Source: Marsupella aquatica
Taxonomy: Eukaryota > Marchantiophyta
DNA: 64,000 nt
NCBI GenBank assembly: GCA_973895155.1
Contig: OZ316894.1
Location: 25,482,001 to 25,546,000, forward strand
Direction of reading: 5' to 3'
Part shown: positions 33,326 to 47,186 of the stretch, piece after piece
Layout: every line of letters starts with the position of its first letter
How positions within the stretch are numbered: the stretch's first letter is position 1
The notes under the pieces: generated by a model
The model's database searches: none
What the model was told of the DNA's origin: nothing
What the model saw: the letters and a program-made list of their open reading frames with translations, nothing else
Position numbers and translations under genes: made by a program

Positions 33326-35542
33326 TCAAATAGAGAAACCGAACGTGAACAGACCTAACGGAGACGTACCGCTACAAATTGTCTTTCGCATAACGCCCAA
33401 ACCCAATTGAAGATCTACCGAAGTATCCTCTGCCCCGTAAGGACCTTGGGACAGCTGCTGCTGCTGCTGCTGCTGCTGTACTTGTTGACGCGAAGGAATG
33501 ACATAGTCTGGTCGTTTGGATCGTGCCACCACCCGTCCTTCTGAAGTCTGCGGGGCAGCACCTTGTAACCGCAATGGAGGCCCAGTTTGCAGGAAAGGCC
33601 TCGCCGTGCTGGGAGGCCCCGCCACTGGAGAAGGCTTGCTGAAGGTTGGTCTCAAGGTCGGCGAAGGTAAGCTTCGGGCTTCATCCAGAGATGGCTTGGG
33701 TGGAAAGGCAGCATTCGCAGCAGGTGGAGGTGGAGCCATCGGAGTAAGAGTACCAGGGTCTCCAGGATACATTCCGACTTCTCCATATACGGGAGAAAAC
33801 ATGGAAGGCGCAGCGGCGGGAAAAAAATGCGGCCCAAACTGTGCATTGGGAGAAGGGTGAGAGAAATAGACCCAAGAAGGTCCCTGCGGTTGCTGCTGTA
33901 CTGAGCCGAGGACACTGAGCGGAGTAGGGACAGGCCTAGGAGGGAAACTCATGGGATTTGGGGTGTAGTGTTGAGGGTAGTAGGCGGATTGATGAGGGTG
34001 TAACATCGCAATGCGCTGTGGGTGGCCGCCAAGACCGGCCATTCCTTCCTCAAATCCATGGCGTGGAGGGTGAGCCATCATAGGCGATCCCTGAGGAGGT
34101 AGCCTGTGGTGCAACGGTTGCATCGGGTAGTATTGCCGCCCTGTGGCCTTGTTGTGGTTCACCGCTGCTCGGCTGGCCTGGATCTGTGCCCTTTTGGCTT
34201 GTTGTCGCTCCCTTTTATGTGCATTTTGGTGCCCACCCAAAGCTTGAGAGCTGGCGAATTCCCTGAAGCAATACTGGCATTCATATTTCCTGTTCTCTCC
34301 GGAAGAGAAGCCTGAGCCTCCGCTCCCTTGCTCCCCCTTGGAGTCCGATCTACCATCATCACAACCGACCACCCCACTAGGATCGGACTTCGCCTCATCC
34401 TCGGCCATTTCATCGTCCTCCCGCCCTCGACTTTCGGACTTCTTTTCCTCGACAAATTCGCTGTCCGACTCATCAACAGAAGCACCCCCATCTCGTCGGT
34501 ACGGTGACCAGCTACGTGCCATCCCATCCTGAGAACCAGCCCTCTCAGCCATGCCCTTCTCTTCTCCTTGACCAGGAGGCGAACTCACTTCTATTCCAAA
34601 CAGTTTGACAGCTTTCTCCCGGGACGCTCCTCCTGCCCGAGCACCACCCCATTCCACAGAGGAGCTCGGATTACTTTTCTCAGAGGAAAGGTCTCTACCG
34701 AAACCATGGCCAGTAGAGAAAGGTCTACCTCCATCGGCAGTTCGGTCGCTTGCCTCTCCGTCGAGTGAAGCGCTTGCAGATGACGTTCTGTGCTCCCCAC
34801 CCTGAGGGCTGTCGCTTTTCTTCAGTTGAAAGAAACCAGACATCGAACCTGAAGATGGCAAAGACAACACTTGGTTCTTCGACAGAGCTCCCCCCCGCAG
34901 ACCATGCTCGGTGCTACCACCCCTTCCCTCGAGATCCAGCCTCATTTTTCCTCCAGCAGAGAAAGTCCCACTTTTACTACCATGAACCATCCCACCGTAA
35001 GGGCCCGACTGTATTCTTCCGTGGTTGAAGGAAGTAGGGCCCTTCTTCCCCAGCTCCCGCCCTGCATCCACCACATCAGAAGACAGCTCTGAACGACTCG
35101 GAGCCTCAGAGTGAGATAACACAACATCCTGTGCCACCGGAGCTGGTTGTTCTGCCTTCTCTTGGCTCCTAGTGCCCCAATCCTTATGCGCCACAGTATA
35201 GCAGTAGAAGCTGCTGTTCTTATTATTATTATTGACCGTAGAGAAACCGAGTTTTGGTCGGGTGTTCCTGCAATCACCATTTGGGAGTGCATCTTTCTCT
35301 TTACGCGATCCATGTTGTGCACGGGAATCGCCGTCACCGGAAGGAAGACCACAAGTAGCACCCCCAGCATCGTCTTCCATACCGTCAGAATCCCGATGAC
35401 GCTTGGGTGTGCACACTTCCTTCGATAAGGCGTCACTCGCCCGCAGAACTTCGACGCTCATTTTGTTGTCGGGAGGCAAACCAACCTGCATGCTTGACAC
35501 GTGAAGATATAATTCGACTGTCCTCGTCATCTCGAGGTACAT
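33326..35542 (-). CDS. single C2H2 (QALGGH) zinc-finger protein with EAR motif, GIS/ZFP5/ZFP6/ZFP8-like
   Basis: Nuclear DNA-binding protein, probably a repressor. Landmarks, counted from the 738-residue version: KLFGIEV near residue 310; one finger [20 protein letters not shown] near 420-445 followed by a basic [12 protein letters not shown] helix; Pro/His-rich regions; a glutamine run near 690-700 coded by CAG repeats; and the C-terminal EAR-type [12 protein letters not shown](F/I)EV, one QALGGH finger and a C-terminal LxLxL are the marks of the plant GIS/ZFP5/ZFP8 group, which acts in epidermal outgrowth in flowering plants. This copy is far longer than the usual 200-250 residues because of Ser/Gly/Glu-rich inserts, mostly between residues 40 and 410. 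Starts at 35542, 35530, 35491 or 35461 are all possible. An acceptor-like CATGCAG at about 35487 would favour 35461 (711 residues). Confidence 0.88.
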   Translation of the reverse strand: MYLEMTRTVELYLHVSSMQVGLPPDNKMSVEVLRASDALSKEVCTPKRHRDSDGMEDDAGGATCGLPSGDGDSRAQHGSRKEKDALPNGDCRNTRPKLGFSTVNNNNKNSSFYCYTVAHKDWGTRSQEKAEQPAPVAQDVVLSHSEAPSRSELSSDVVDAGRELGKKGPTSFNHGRIQSGPYGGMVHGSKSGTFSAGGKMRLDLEGRGGSTEHGLRGGALSKNQVLSLPSSGSMSGFFQLKKSDSPQGGEHRTSSASASLDGEASDRTADGGRPFSTGHGFGRDLSSEKSNPSSSVEWGGARAGGASREKAVKLFGIEVSSPPGQGEEKGMAERAGSQDGMARSWSPYRRDGGASVDESDSEFVEEKKSESRGREDDEMAEDEAKSDPSGVVGCDDGRSDSKGEQGSGGSGFSSGENRKYECQYCFREFASSQALGGHQNAHKRERQQAKRAQIQASRAAVNHNKATGRQYYPMQPLHHRLPPQGSPMMAHPPRHGFEEGMAGLGGHPQRIAMLHPHQSAYYPQHYTPNPMSFPPRPVPTPLSVLGSVQQQPQGPSWVYFSHPSPNAQFGPHFFPAAAPSMFSPVYGEVGMYPGDPGTLTPMAPPPPAANAAFPPKPSLDEARSLPSPTLRPTFSKPSPVAGPPSTARPFLQTGPPLRLQGAAPQTSEGRVVARSKRPDYVIPSRQQVQQQQQQQQLSQGPYGAEDTSVDLQLGLGVMRKTICSGTSPLGLFTFGFSI

Positions 35543-38500
35543 AAAAGACCTGGAATTCCGCAAGCTTCTTCGCAGAACTACGACTAGCGGTCAACTCTGG
35601 CTCGGCACACTACATGTTCAACAAGTCTAAATTGCAATTGGGGTCGCGGCAGGGTTTGATCTATCCCTAAATCATAACCGAACACCGAACAAGAACCTGC
35701 TCAAACTAGTTCTACACTCAAGAAGCCTGAATGATCTGACGATCTCTTCCGAGTTCACAAACAAGAGATCTGCACGCGCGTTCGAAGGTTCATCTTTCTA
35801 GTATATCATCACAGTGTACGTGTAGAAGAGCCAGGCGTCCCTTACCTCCAGCGTCCTTGTGAAGACGGAGCCAGCTCATCAAGTCGTCGAGAAAGTCACT
35901 GCAACTCTGCAGCTTCTCTCGTCAATCGAAGCTGCTCCTGCTTCTTCATTGGAGGTTCGCTGGGACTTTATTTCGCAAGAGCACTCTCTCTCCACTGCTG
36001 TCGTTACTCCACCACCCTAGAGAGACGCCACTCGTACGGTGAACTAAACATTTAAAAGCTTTTTCTTTTAGCAGCTTGAACGAAAGCAGATCCAGATCAG
36101 TGAGGTGAAAGCCTGAGTAGCAACTTCGGCGCGAGCACATCTAACCACAACTTGTTCCAAAGATACATCTCGTCACCACCCAGAGCATTCCCGATGGTTT
36201 CCATACAGCACCACGGGTAGTGTACGAAGAAGACATCCTGAACTGCAGAGCTTGATGGGGAACAATCGACAGAAAGCCTGGGAAAAAGTTGCCTTGTGGA
36301 ACGCGAAGCCCTGTTCCCAACCCTGCCTGTGTCATGAACCAAACTTAGTCGTTCATGTCTAGATTCTCCCACAACGTGGTGGTAGCCGATCTACCCCTAG
36401 CCTCAACTCATTCAGATCCGATCGCCAGACCATGTGACGAGAGCCGATTCGACCATGGGCCGACACAGTGGACGATCTTCGTGATATCTAACTTCGACAA
36501 AAAAGACAGGAGTGCCCGACAAAAATTTCTTTATAGAAACGGAACAGCTTAAAACGCTTACTCCGGCCCCAGGAGGTGCAGTAGCAAATCCCAAGGGAAC
36601 TGCCGTCACTAATCAAAAGGCCGGATTCAATCTCACTATCGCACCAAACCAATTACAGCAGTGATCCACCAGACCCTATATTCTCTCGCGTCCTTCTGGA
36701 ATTGAAAGACCAGACTTCTAGATGGCCACTTGACAACTCGTGCAACGGCTGAGCCGTGACATCAAAAAGGCCCAACGAGAGCAGGCTGCAGCGTGCGGAG
36801 CTCAGCTCATATGCGCATCCTCCTGCGTACGCTAAACCGCCTGCTTCTCATACCCTATCTTCTCCCTTCCCTTTGTCGTCACTTCTCTTCTCTAGTCACC
36901 CAGATAATAATCTCAGCTGTGATCCCCTGACTAATCACCTATCCGTTCGTTTAGCTGCAACTACCCTGCATCTGGCTGGCCCGTTCGCTCGTCATGGACT
37001 CCTTCGCTCATTTTCTCCGCTAAATCCAAACACAACCGAAACTGATGAAAGCGAAGATTGCTCATTTAAAGGACCTCTGTCGATAGAAAAAGCACCTGAC
37101 AAAGAGCGACAACAACAGCCGCAGCCCTCCCACCATTGATGGCCGCACAACCACACACCGCAGGAGAACAACAGAATGATCCTTCCTCCAGAACTCCAGA
37201 AGTGTGTAGAACTCTGTGTCGCATTGTCTGGCCGAGTGACAACACGGCTGCTCCGTCCCAATGCTCTCCGATCCCGCACATCAAATACTCTGCTCGACGG
37301 CCGCCGTCTACTAGCCCGGACGGACTTGGACGGACCCTCAACAGTTAACGGTCCTACCTTGGGAATGGAGGCCTGGGCTCGGTCCCTTCGCGACAAAATC
37401 CGAACAGTTCAGAGTCGTAAAAGTTTGTGGGTGCTGACCACTTTTTATTTTTAAAAATCGACTCTGGACATAGATTTGTCGAGATCAAGTTCAGCATTAT
37501 TAATCAGTATAAATCACTTGAATAAAGGAGTAAAAGTTTGGATCAAGTGTGGAAATCATTGACATTCTAGATCTAGACAACAAGTAAAATTCAACAAGTA
37601 AAATTCAATATCAGAATTTATTGGGCCATTGCTTGACTTATAACATGAAAATAGACACCATAGTTTATGAGCTCTAAGTGATTGTAAAGCCAACTACAGT
37701 ACAATTGTTTTGATTCAACCATCACATTTCCTCACAAAGAAAATAAAAAGAAACCAAGCCCCCTAGGTCTTGTAAACCCACTGACTCAGCGCCAGAAAGG
37801 AACTCCGGGAAAGGACCCACTTAATTAACCAAAGCCTCCTCGCCAGCCACAAAGTACTAACCTGAGCAGGAATCGAACCCGGCCAAGCCCATGCGGCCAA
37901 AGGACGGTACTGTAAAGCGAAAAAGAGCATTGCGTGCGCTTTTCTGGAAGCCGAACTCCATTGGCCCCGGTGGGCCAAACACCGATCAATTCGTGTGTCC
38001 CGTCTGGCTCACGGTATGGGGTTGCATGCATGCATGGACGTAAGCACAAGAACTGCCAGTCCAGCTCAGCACCGTACAGAGCTTTTACTTCCGCCAAAAA
38101 ATTGACCACAGCACCCGGGCCTTTCCATCCTACTCAAGGGACTTTCGCGGATCCCCATTGGCTAATTGTCGACAAAAAGCGCGGCTAAAAAGGACCCGAA
38201 CTCACATCCAGACCTGACCTCGGCCACTGCGGATTGGCTGTAGACCAAAAGAAAGACCTCAACGACTGTACACGAGTAAGAAAGTGCCCACTCAAATGGG
38301 ACTTGTCTACTACTAGGAGTAGCGTCATTCCTTACTAGAAGCCCACATGTAACCTGCTTTCAGTAAACCTTCCGTTCGACCGTTCGAGACAAAGCAGGCC
38401 ACCCGACTTCGATGAACCACCTTATCCATATTTTCCAACTTTACTTGCTAGCTTAATGCTCGCCAGACAGGATCTTAACTATGGTCAAGAAGATTGCCAC

Positions 38501-40127
38501 GTGCCTTGAAAAGCAAGAGAACGATCTGGTGGGCCAGGAATCCAAAGAACCTCGATCTGAGCCCTCCGCCCGTGAGGTGGGCGATTAAGATTCTACCTTT
38601 TAATGAAACTTTTCCAATCTTGAAATGGATAGAAAATTGTAAGAGCATTTCAACCCACATGGGTGATATGTGGAACGGAGTTCCATGGCATGGGCTCCTC
38701 GTTACTTTCTTACCTCTTGCGTGAAAGGTATTTCTACACTAGGCTTTCTGCCTTTCTTAGTCAAAGAAGTTAATTAAGAATGGACTTGTAAGGCCCCTAC
38801 ACTGTTTATCTTAATTAGTATCATAACTTACTTTGGTGTTCCAACTATGTGTAAAAGATATGTTACTTCAAGGAATATTTAGGAAAACTTTACTTGTTTT
38901 GGTGTTGATACGCTATTAATGTCAAACAGGGTGTTAATTAGAACTCCCCCTCTATGGGCTAAAAGTGAATACTTGCTATGAATTAAGTTGGACAATTGAT
39001 GCACGCACTGAAGTTAAAGAGAGATGTAGCAGAGGGGCAAATGGAGCACAGGGCTGGTTGTGGATGGCAGGTAAAATATGGTAATTGGTCGTGCACCCTA
39101 GCTACTCAATTAAAAGCACATTTTTTTCTTGAAAGCAAGCTCTAAGGGCAAGAAGAATAAAACATAGTCGAAAGTAGTTGTGGTTTTGTCACAAATGATA
39201 ACTATCCATCTGGGATTTATTACATTGTCACTCTTTTTTGGCATAATGCATATTTTGCCAATGAATTTTATCTATTTATCACAGTATTTACCATCATTTT
39301 TTTGCAAGTTACAAAAATTAACTTGGATTAGCTTCTTCACATTCAATGGGTGTCACACAATTATGCAAGAAATTGGCCCCAGTCTCCCTCAAGGTGGCAG
39401 AGGCAGTGTCTGTGCCCAATGAAAGGCTAGCCTTGGATCTGCGCGGGATGGGAGGATGCAACTGGACTGACTCGACACTTGGTCAACTGACCCAAGGGTG
39501 GTCAAAGTCTCCACAAGGGAGATCCAGTATGTCCCATTGTAAAATTGGGTACAATAATAACCATTGGATGTGAATGAGTTAACCTGAGTAAATTTTTAGA
39601 ACTCAAAAAAAGAGAGGCATTCTGATAAATAGAAAACATTGAGCCGCAAGATACATACCATGCAAACAAAGAGGGAATCTAGAAAATCCAAGGATTGTAC
39701 ATTTGTTTTGAGTAACCACCTACAACGATAACCTGATAGTGCTTCTAGATATAATGCGGTCAAGATTTAACCATATGAGTAAACAACCAACTATGGCATG
39801 TGTTACTTGATCAATCGCTGTATGATAGACAGACAACCCCTTTGTGGGAAGGTGGTGCACTGGACCTATCCCTTTCTCTCATTTTATATCTCAGCATTCT
39901 TTGCCTTGCCTGCCTTGAAAAATGATGAGTTCTTAGCCATTCAAGAGATTTTTTGGTAGTTCTCTAATGTCAAATCCTCCACTTTGATGAATCACGGACA
40001 GATTTATTTATTTTGCTTTGAATGGAGCTAAGTCAAGCAATTTTGTAGATGGGGGCGGACTCAACAACATTGGCACTTAAGACTACATTGTGCTCATTCT
40101 TGCATATCACATTTAAAAAGTTGAAGC
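35543..40127. other. intergenic region upstream of the zinc-finger gene, no gene seen
   Basis: 35543 to about 37400 has GC-rich, promoter/5'-leader-like sequence without a recognisable coding region. The rest is AT-rich with no supported feature. Confidence 0.4.
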
Positions 40128-40375
40128 TGTGAGGAATTTACTCTTAGGTCTAGAGTTATAATTGATACCATAATTAGACTAACCTTGGTCACTGATTTGG
40201 TTAGGTTAGTCATGTTGCACACTATATACCCAAACAATGTTTGTTTAGATATGAGGAACTCAGGCTCATTTTTACAAAGCCAGTTGAGAGATAGGGAGAG
40301 CTTGTGTTGCAAAGACTCCATGTGTCCGACGAACCTAGAGTGCAGTAAAGTTCTTGTGTGTTCCCATGAATGTAA
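40128..40375 (+). mobile_element. 3'-truncated LTR of the 346-bp family
   Basis: Starts TGTGAGGAATTTACTCTTAG and follows the 58521 LTR through TTAGGTTAGTCATGTTGC and CTAGAGTGCAGTAAAG. It loses similarity after TGTGTTCCCATGAATG, about 100 bp before the expected end. No target duplication can be read. Confidence 0.75.
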
Positions 40376-41313
40376 ACGGTTGCCCAAACAGGGTGCATGG
40401 CATGGCAAAGGAAATGCGGCAAGCAGAATGGGGAGGAAAAAATCCTGTTTGCTTGCATCATAAAACCACTGTACACAATACCCCACCCCCCCTAGGTGGC
40501 TATTTACAAACCTACAGTTTTGACCACATCAGCATGATTTTTCACAAAGAGAAATCCTAAGTTATGCAAAAAGAACCAAATTTGACTATACATGTTTGAT
40601 GCAAGGCAAAGAAAAACAGTTAGGCCCTATAACCATAACAACAATGAAAATATGAAAAGTAATAGTTCAAGTAAACAAAGAAAAGAGTAAAACAAGGGTG
40701 AAAGAAAATAATCTTCCTATGAGCCATGCTTGAAATATCTGTTTTTTGGTAATCTGTTTCAATTTTCTATTTAATTTACACATTTTTGAAATAATGACAA
40801 GTATAAAGACACTCCTCAGCTACTCTAAAATTTACCAGGTAACATAAGAAACCCAATAAACTTTTAAACTTCACTAACATTTACCAAGGTAATTTAAGAA
40901 ACACTTTGACTACTATGAATAGAGGAGGAACAAAGATAACAAATACCATAACTACCATGGGTAGAGGAATACCAATGAACTCTAGGACCTTTCAACTAAG
41001 ATGGACAAAATAACATTTTATATGAACTCTATGGAATGTTATAATATATATCTTTTATATATACATAGGAGTACTAAGGGAAACATTTTGCATGGAGAGT
41101 TATCCTGGGTATTACCATGAATGTACTTCTATTTGTCTTCAACTAGATTGTGCTAACTTCTTTTAAATTTCATTTCAATTGGAATCTTTGATTTAATCTT
41201 TGTACTCTCATCCATCTATTCCAATGTGCAACTATTCATGTCTCCAAATAATTCAATAAAATTAATTAGAGGACCACTTGGTCATGTAAACTTGTAAATA
41301 TAAAGTACTTCTC
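40376..41313. other. AT-rich intergenic sequence, nothing recognised
   Basis: No supported gene or element. Confidence 0.4.
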
Positions 41314-41424
41314 TAGTGATCAAGGCAATTGGTCTTGGTAACACCAATAGGGACTACCAATTGCCTCGGTCAGCAATTGGTCTTGGTAACACCAATAGGG
41401 ACTTACCAATTGCGTTGATCACTA
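41314..41424. mobile_element. 111-bp fold-back MITE with TA flanks and internal duplication
   Basis: Ends TAGTGATCAAGGCAATTGGT and ACCAATTGCGTTGATCACTA are inverted with two mismatches. TA occurs at both borders, consistent with a TA target duplication. Inside, a block of about 40 bp beginning GCAATTGGTCTTGG is repeated in tandem. Confidence 0.65.
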
Positions 41425-43770
41425 ATTAAGACTTTAGTGTGTCTTGCAAATCACATTAGTGTGCTCAGAAACAATTCTTTACATATAGAGCATTTTCATT
41501 ACACCTACGGCCCAAATATAATTAACCTACCGTAGTCCTCTAGATCCCAAATGGGGTGCCAAGGCAAGGGGCGGGAGGGTAACTCCACAGATTTCAACAA
41601 AGTACTGGACTATGGTATAAGGCGGGTTACTGAAAATCATGCCGACAATGGGTCGGGGTGGGCCAGGAAGATCTTCTGACAGTACACTCCTCCTCCTGAC
41701 ACTACAATACTCTATTAAATTACAAAGCGGTTTGCAAGGTCGAGATGGCGGGCCCAGGTGCGGGAGTTCGCACTTCGCAGAAGCCGGCTCGGGGAAGGGA
41801 GGCAATTCTTGAAGAGTACGTACCTGTGGGCACGTGTACCCTCCCAATCAGCACCCAAGAAGAAGGTCATGAAGCCAGATCACTGCAGTCATGGCCAATC
41901 AGATGTCCCCGATGAGAATCTTTATTGATAGCCAAGCAACTTCCAAAGAAAAGACCACCTCAAAATCCACTGGTGTTATCTTCATTTTGGGAACCTAAAA
42001 TACTGTATTGAAAAGAAACTCGATGCCAACTTCGGCGGTCTGCAATAAGTTGGGACCTTTATCACCTTTCCGTTTTACCTTCCTACAATCCTACTGGAAT
42101 ACTGGATTCTGAATACCAACAAAGATGGTCGATTCACGTGTCTAATAAATACCAATAAATATGGTCAATACACGTGTTTAGTCGGTAAATATCGTGCCAC
42201 TCTACTCTACCCGGAAAGGGTTCGTAACAAGTCCTTTGCTGCGGAGCATTGGCTGTGTCGCCTGATAGACAGACGAGTCATTGCACTTTTCGCTTTTCAA
42301 CATTTTTTTAAAAGCAACCTCAGCTCTCTGAGTACGACAGGGTGCACTTTTCAAAAGTTTCTATGGATAATAATTTGTTGGGTTCTGCATTGAAAGATTA
42401 TTAACATTATTTTGGGGTAATCTAAACCTTTCCCATAATAACTGTGCCTTCTATACAGTGTAGGGAGAAAGTTATGCCTAGATGAGTTTGTTTTCTCATG
42501 GACTGTGACACTTTCATTTTACACAAAAAGTTTAGTGTTCGTTTATCTTTGGAAGAATGACATTTGGGAAATAATTTTGAGGAATAATACTGGACTAGGT
42601 TTTCCAGGTGTACCAACCAAAACTGTTGGGATAGCGACTGTGTTTGTTTTTATAACAACTTTTAGTTTTAACTTTACGTTCAAACTCAATTTTTTATAAC
42701 ATGTTCTATGATGCCTTATTTGACAAAGTTTCATATTTGTTTACATCATTTCTCAGTTGAGCATGAATAAAAATATGGTCAAAAAATATAAATTAATTGT
42801 ATATGGACATTTCACTTTTGCAACGGATGCCCTGCATACTTGGGCAGGAGCACCAACTTACCATGTTGGGGAAGGACTTTCACTTCTATGAAGGACTCCC
42901 TGAGTAGGTTGTTACTGCAACGTCACTTATCACTGCATAGACTAATGGAAACCAACTGGGAATAGTAAGGAGCTCTTTGACAAGTCAGTATTTTCAACCA
43001 AAAATGTTTGATATTTTGATATTTTGAGACAATTTATCTCAGCTTTGGAAATACATGGGAGTGGTTAACCTACACTTCTATCGAAGTGACAGTGAATATT
43101 TTGCCATTTTGGTTCAGTTATTGATCATGGAAGGGGAGAGATAAATTCTTATTAGATTAATTTTGACTCTGTTGATAGGACATATTATGGCTTGTGTTTT
43201 TATACTTTTCCTCCTGATCTAGTTTCCTTTGGGGTGAAAAACTGAAAATCATCTTAAGACTCCTAATCATAAAATTGGAAGCCCCAAAACTCCCATGGAG
43301 CATCAAGATGTGGTCCATGGGAACACTATGTCCAACATGGAGGTCTATCCCCGCTCCATTTTCTTGGAGATCATCACCACCATCTTACGACTTTTCAACC
43401 CCAGTATACGTCGATAAAAAGTAGGTTGAGAAAACCTTTTTGTCTAGAAAATTTAAAGGCACCTGCAAAAGTTTGGAAACGAATAAAAGTAAGTTTTCAC
43501 TGTTGAGAAGTTACCACAAAGGTACCACAATAGTAGAATGCAATGCTGACACTTCTTTCTATGCTGTGTGTACAGACTTTCCCAACTGAGAATCGTTGGG
43601 TTCACACGGACACCAATTTTAGAGTTACCCACAACAGAGTCTTGGGAAATTGTGAACCGATCCAAAGAGCGAGAACAAACCCACGTACGTCCGCATATTA
43701 TAAGGTGGTTTCAATTTATACATGACATCAGCTTGATATATACTGTACTTTAGGAAAAAGTGCGCTGTGA
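41425..43770. other. intergenic sequence, nothing recognised
   Basis: No supported gene; the open frame at 41527-41847 has no family character. Confidence 0.4.
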
Positions 43771-44023
43771 TGCACTTTCCCAATCGACCGTAGATTCCAG
43801 TCATGGACAGATCCGACAACCGTGACGATCTCTCTTCAGGGTCTTATTGGGTTTGGGTTTGACGACAAGGTTCTGAATTACAGAGCGTCGTATGTGCACT
43901 TTCCCAGTCAACCGTAGATTCCAATCGTCGGCAGATCTGCATCCGTCAATCTTGATGATCTTTCAGGTGGTTTTTATTGGTTCTGGTGCTGAAGACAAGG
44001 GTTCTGATTTAGAGAGCATCGTA
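43771..44023. repeat. diverged tandem duplication, about 124-129-bp unit
   Basis: Units begin TGCACTTTCCCA at 43771 and 43895 and both contain ACCGTAGATTCCA, GACAAGG, TTCTGA and AGAGC(A/G)TCGTA in the same order. Confidence 0.78.
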
Positions 44024-46759
44024 TTTTTGATTGTGTAAAAATGCGCTTCAAATAGTTTGAGGAACGAACGCACGTTCAAAAAAGCATTCAGGCCGATCCA
44101 ATCTTTGTAGATTTACCATCATTGGTTTTTCCGGGTTCTTCTGTTATATATCAGGAGCTTACCTTTGAAGGAAATACAACAGCGAGGACATCACGAGTGT
44201 TTTTCCCCGGCCAAATTTTCGTTCAACAATTTCCATATAGTTCTTTTTGGGGGCTGGGGGCAATCTTTTTCAAACTCTAATCATTTGTAAATTTTGATGG
44301 AAGATTCTTCCATTTGTAAATTTTTCTGTCAAAGAATTTGTCACCTTCAGGAGTCACATAGAATCTTTTCAACAAGATCTAATAGCCAAAATTTGATGGT
44401 ACAAGACCTACTGGTTTATATTTATAATACCTACAGTGATTGTACATTTAAGTACTTCGATAAACCAGAGAATTATCCGTTCTCTCGACTGGGTTAAAAC
44501 CTTACAAAACACCTGGGCTGAAACAGATTAAAAATCATTGTGATGCTTGATCAAAATAAACGGTTTAGTACTGCACTAGATATCTTGACCATAGTGGGCT
44601 CATATGTTTGCTGCTAATGTGGGCTTTACCAAGTGGAGGAATTGCCTAACTTTCCCCCTGAATGAGTGTTTTATGAGTGAGAAGATGCTACTCAATACCT
44701 TATTGTCTTTTGGCATTCTTGTTTATTGTGGAAACCAAGAAGAAGATGAGACAAATCTTGAGTTTTGCCCTAATATTACTGCTACTCCAGGCCACTGGGT
44801 ATGGAGGATCTACTAAGGTGCAAGCAAGGTTTCAATGCATTGCTTGAGGACTATTTACAGATGTTACTAGGAGTGGGTTGAAGATTAGGTATTGCCTTCA
44901 AAGGAGGACAATAGCCCAAGTTTTGAGGGGCTTTATTCTCACAATGCTAGCAAGCAGTACGTTAAGATCCAAAAAGAACTTGAGTGAGTTTTTTTGTGAA
45001 AGACAAGAAAAAGTAAACCTACGAAATAGATTAAAAGACCATGGAGCAATTAGTTTGTGCAATTGGTCTAAAGCATGAAAAGAGTTAGAGTTTAAAGTTT
45101 CTCTACATACATATAAGAAGTGGTTGGAGGGATATAGTATTTTTCATTCTAGATATAATATTTAATTTAATTTTCTACAATAAGACTTTTTTTGCTTTTA
45201 CGTTGTCCTGAATTTAAGGTATTTACCATAATCCCCTTCTCAACAGAAGGGAGGTCTGTTGGATGCCTAGGAATATACAAAGAGAAAACTCACAAAAGTT
45301 TTTAGGAGAAGTAATTAATTATCAAACTGAGATAATAATTCTTGGTATCTCCTCTGTCACACAAGGTAACATGTGCCTCCCACCCAAAAACCTTTAAAAG
45401 CACCCTGCAATCCTGCATGTTGGTTCCCCCCTCCGCTGGCCCACCAAACAAAGGACGACAAACAAAACGACAACACGATTATGAACAACAACAACGATGC
45501 AGCAGTCCTGTAATTCTCCAAATGCGGGGAAATTCTCATAATAAAAAGTGCGTATGGGCCTTTCGCTTTGTCCAAAAAGCCCTCCGGCGTCCTGAAAAAG
45601 CAAAAGGAAACCAAGCAAGATCCCCAAAAGTACAGATCCACATGTCAGAATCCGCTGTTTTAAACCCATACGCGGCATTCATGCATTGTTTGCCACAATT
45701 CCGTACAGAGATGGTTATTGGATGGATGCTGGATCGGTGGATGCATGATTGTGCAATGCAATCATGTGGACCCGAGTGACGGACGACGAGGGTTGGCTTG
45801 GCGTCCACTCCTCCGTGGTAATAATTATGATTCTACCAATCGGCACTGGTCTACGATGCATCCGAGATTGCACAGAACACACAGTCACACACCACACAAT
45901 TATGGTCATGATCCATGCCTTGCTCTCCGGATCCGGCAATCGAATCTGACAGCATTCTTCTTACCTTGGCAATCTTTACTTTACTGAGCGTTTTCTCTTC
46001 TGTTTGCTCGGAGTGACCGGATACTGACTATCAACGTATCACCGTCAACTCTGGAGGCACCACCGTCGGTGCCCCTCGAATGATCCCAGTTGCGATTATA
46101 GCCGAGTACGCATAGATAGACACAAGCTTTGCCCACTAGCTTCAGAGTCTATTGTTAGTGGGGAATTTTCGTTAGATTTCACTTCTCTAACAAGTCTTAG
46201 CCACAACATTAGCTACTTTTTCTATGTCCCATTTAACAGTTTCCCACCTAGTCACGGGCCCCATAAGCCACAATATAACAATCATTCTTAAATCTAAGAA
46301 AACCTAACTTGTCAGACAATAATTTGGAAATTTCAGATAAAGAGTATTGCTAACATCTTCTCCTTCACACACTTTACATTGGCCAATAAGGAAAAGCCTT
46401 AAAGATTACACAGATGCCTATTTGACATACCCTACCACCCACTGCCACTCAGCGACCAGTTGAACAAAATAGCACTTGCTGGGACAGACAATCCATGTCT
46501 GCCCTTGCCTATTTGGTTGAGTAGTTCACTCATTCACTATTGGCTAGTCAGATATCACCGTTCCTTTTTTGTCCTCCTTGGTGCTATCCCCATGTTCGGC
46601 TTCTGGTATTCCCAAGTCCGGCCCACTGTTTGACACTTTATTGGGATGTAATGTTTATCATTTTGACTGGAAAAAGAAGACGACTGGAAAAAGAAGAAGA
46701 ACCTTTCCACAATGACTTTGTGACTGGTTGGGATGGAGATCCCATTTAAGCTACCAGTC
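44024..46759. other. intergenic sequence, nothing recognised
   Basis: Open frames at 45342-45987 overlap on both strands and have no recognisable product. Confidence 0.4.
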
Positions 46760-46802
46760 GATCGCACCAAAAGTTGCTAAGGCTCGCACCAAAAGTTGCT
46801 AA

Positions 46803-47186
46803 GGGCCGTTTTGCATGTACATCGGCCCTCAAGAATGAGGCCTTTCACAAAGCAAAACTTACACAGAATCAGGGATTTGGTTTAACAACTCGATCCTCCC
46901 CTGTGTTACGTGTTGGATGTGCTGAGGGGCTCGTGTCCGCCTCTGTTGTTATGTGCCGCTTAGTTTACCGGGAGCAATAGAGGGGATTGAGGCTGCCATT
47001 GTCGTATGTGCAGATCAAAGGTCGGGACTGTGAAGGGCTGCAAGGTTTGTGTGCCTTGCCCTTCCAAGTCCTAGTTTAGTGCCATCAAGACTGCCTCGTT
47101 CAGGGGGCAGTTTTGTTCACTCAGGGGCTGCCACCGTTTGTCTGAAAGGCCGTTTTTTGAAGGACCGTCTACATGCAAGACGGCCC
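46803..47186. mobile_element. 384-bp PIF/Harbinger-like MITE with TAA target duplication
   Basis: Terminal inverted repeats of about 25 bp begin GGGCCGTTTTGCATGTA on the left; the right end is the complement of GGGCCGTCTTGCATGTA. They are flanked by TAA (46800-46802 and 47187-47189). It sits in the second copy of a 23-bp tandem duplication (TCGCACCAAAAGTTGCTAA). The first copy just upstream keeps the empty site. A TAA duplication and GGG ends are typical of Harbinger/Tourist elements. No coding capacity. Confidence 0.8.

Noticed and set aside
37865-37885. Minus-strand GGTTCGATTCC, a perfect pol III B-box / tRNA T-loop motif
   Set aside because: The A-box-like word lies only about 9 bases away, the T stem has a mismatch, and no acceptor or anticodon stem can be drawn, so no tRNA or SINE is supported.
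37825-38109. Minus-strand open frame of 94 codons with fairly protein-like composition
   Set aside because: No family recognised, several overlapping frames are open in the same GC-rich stretch, and no splice signals connect it to other exons.
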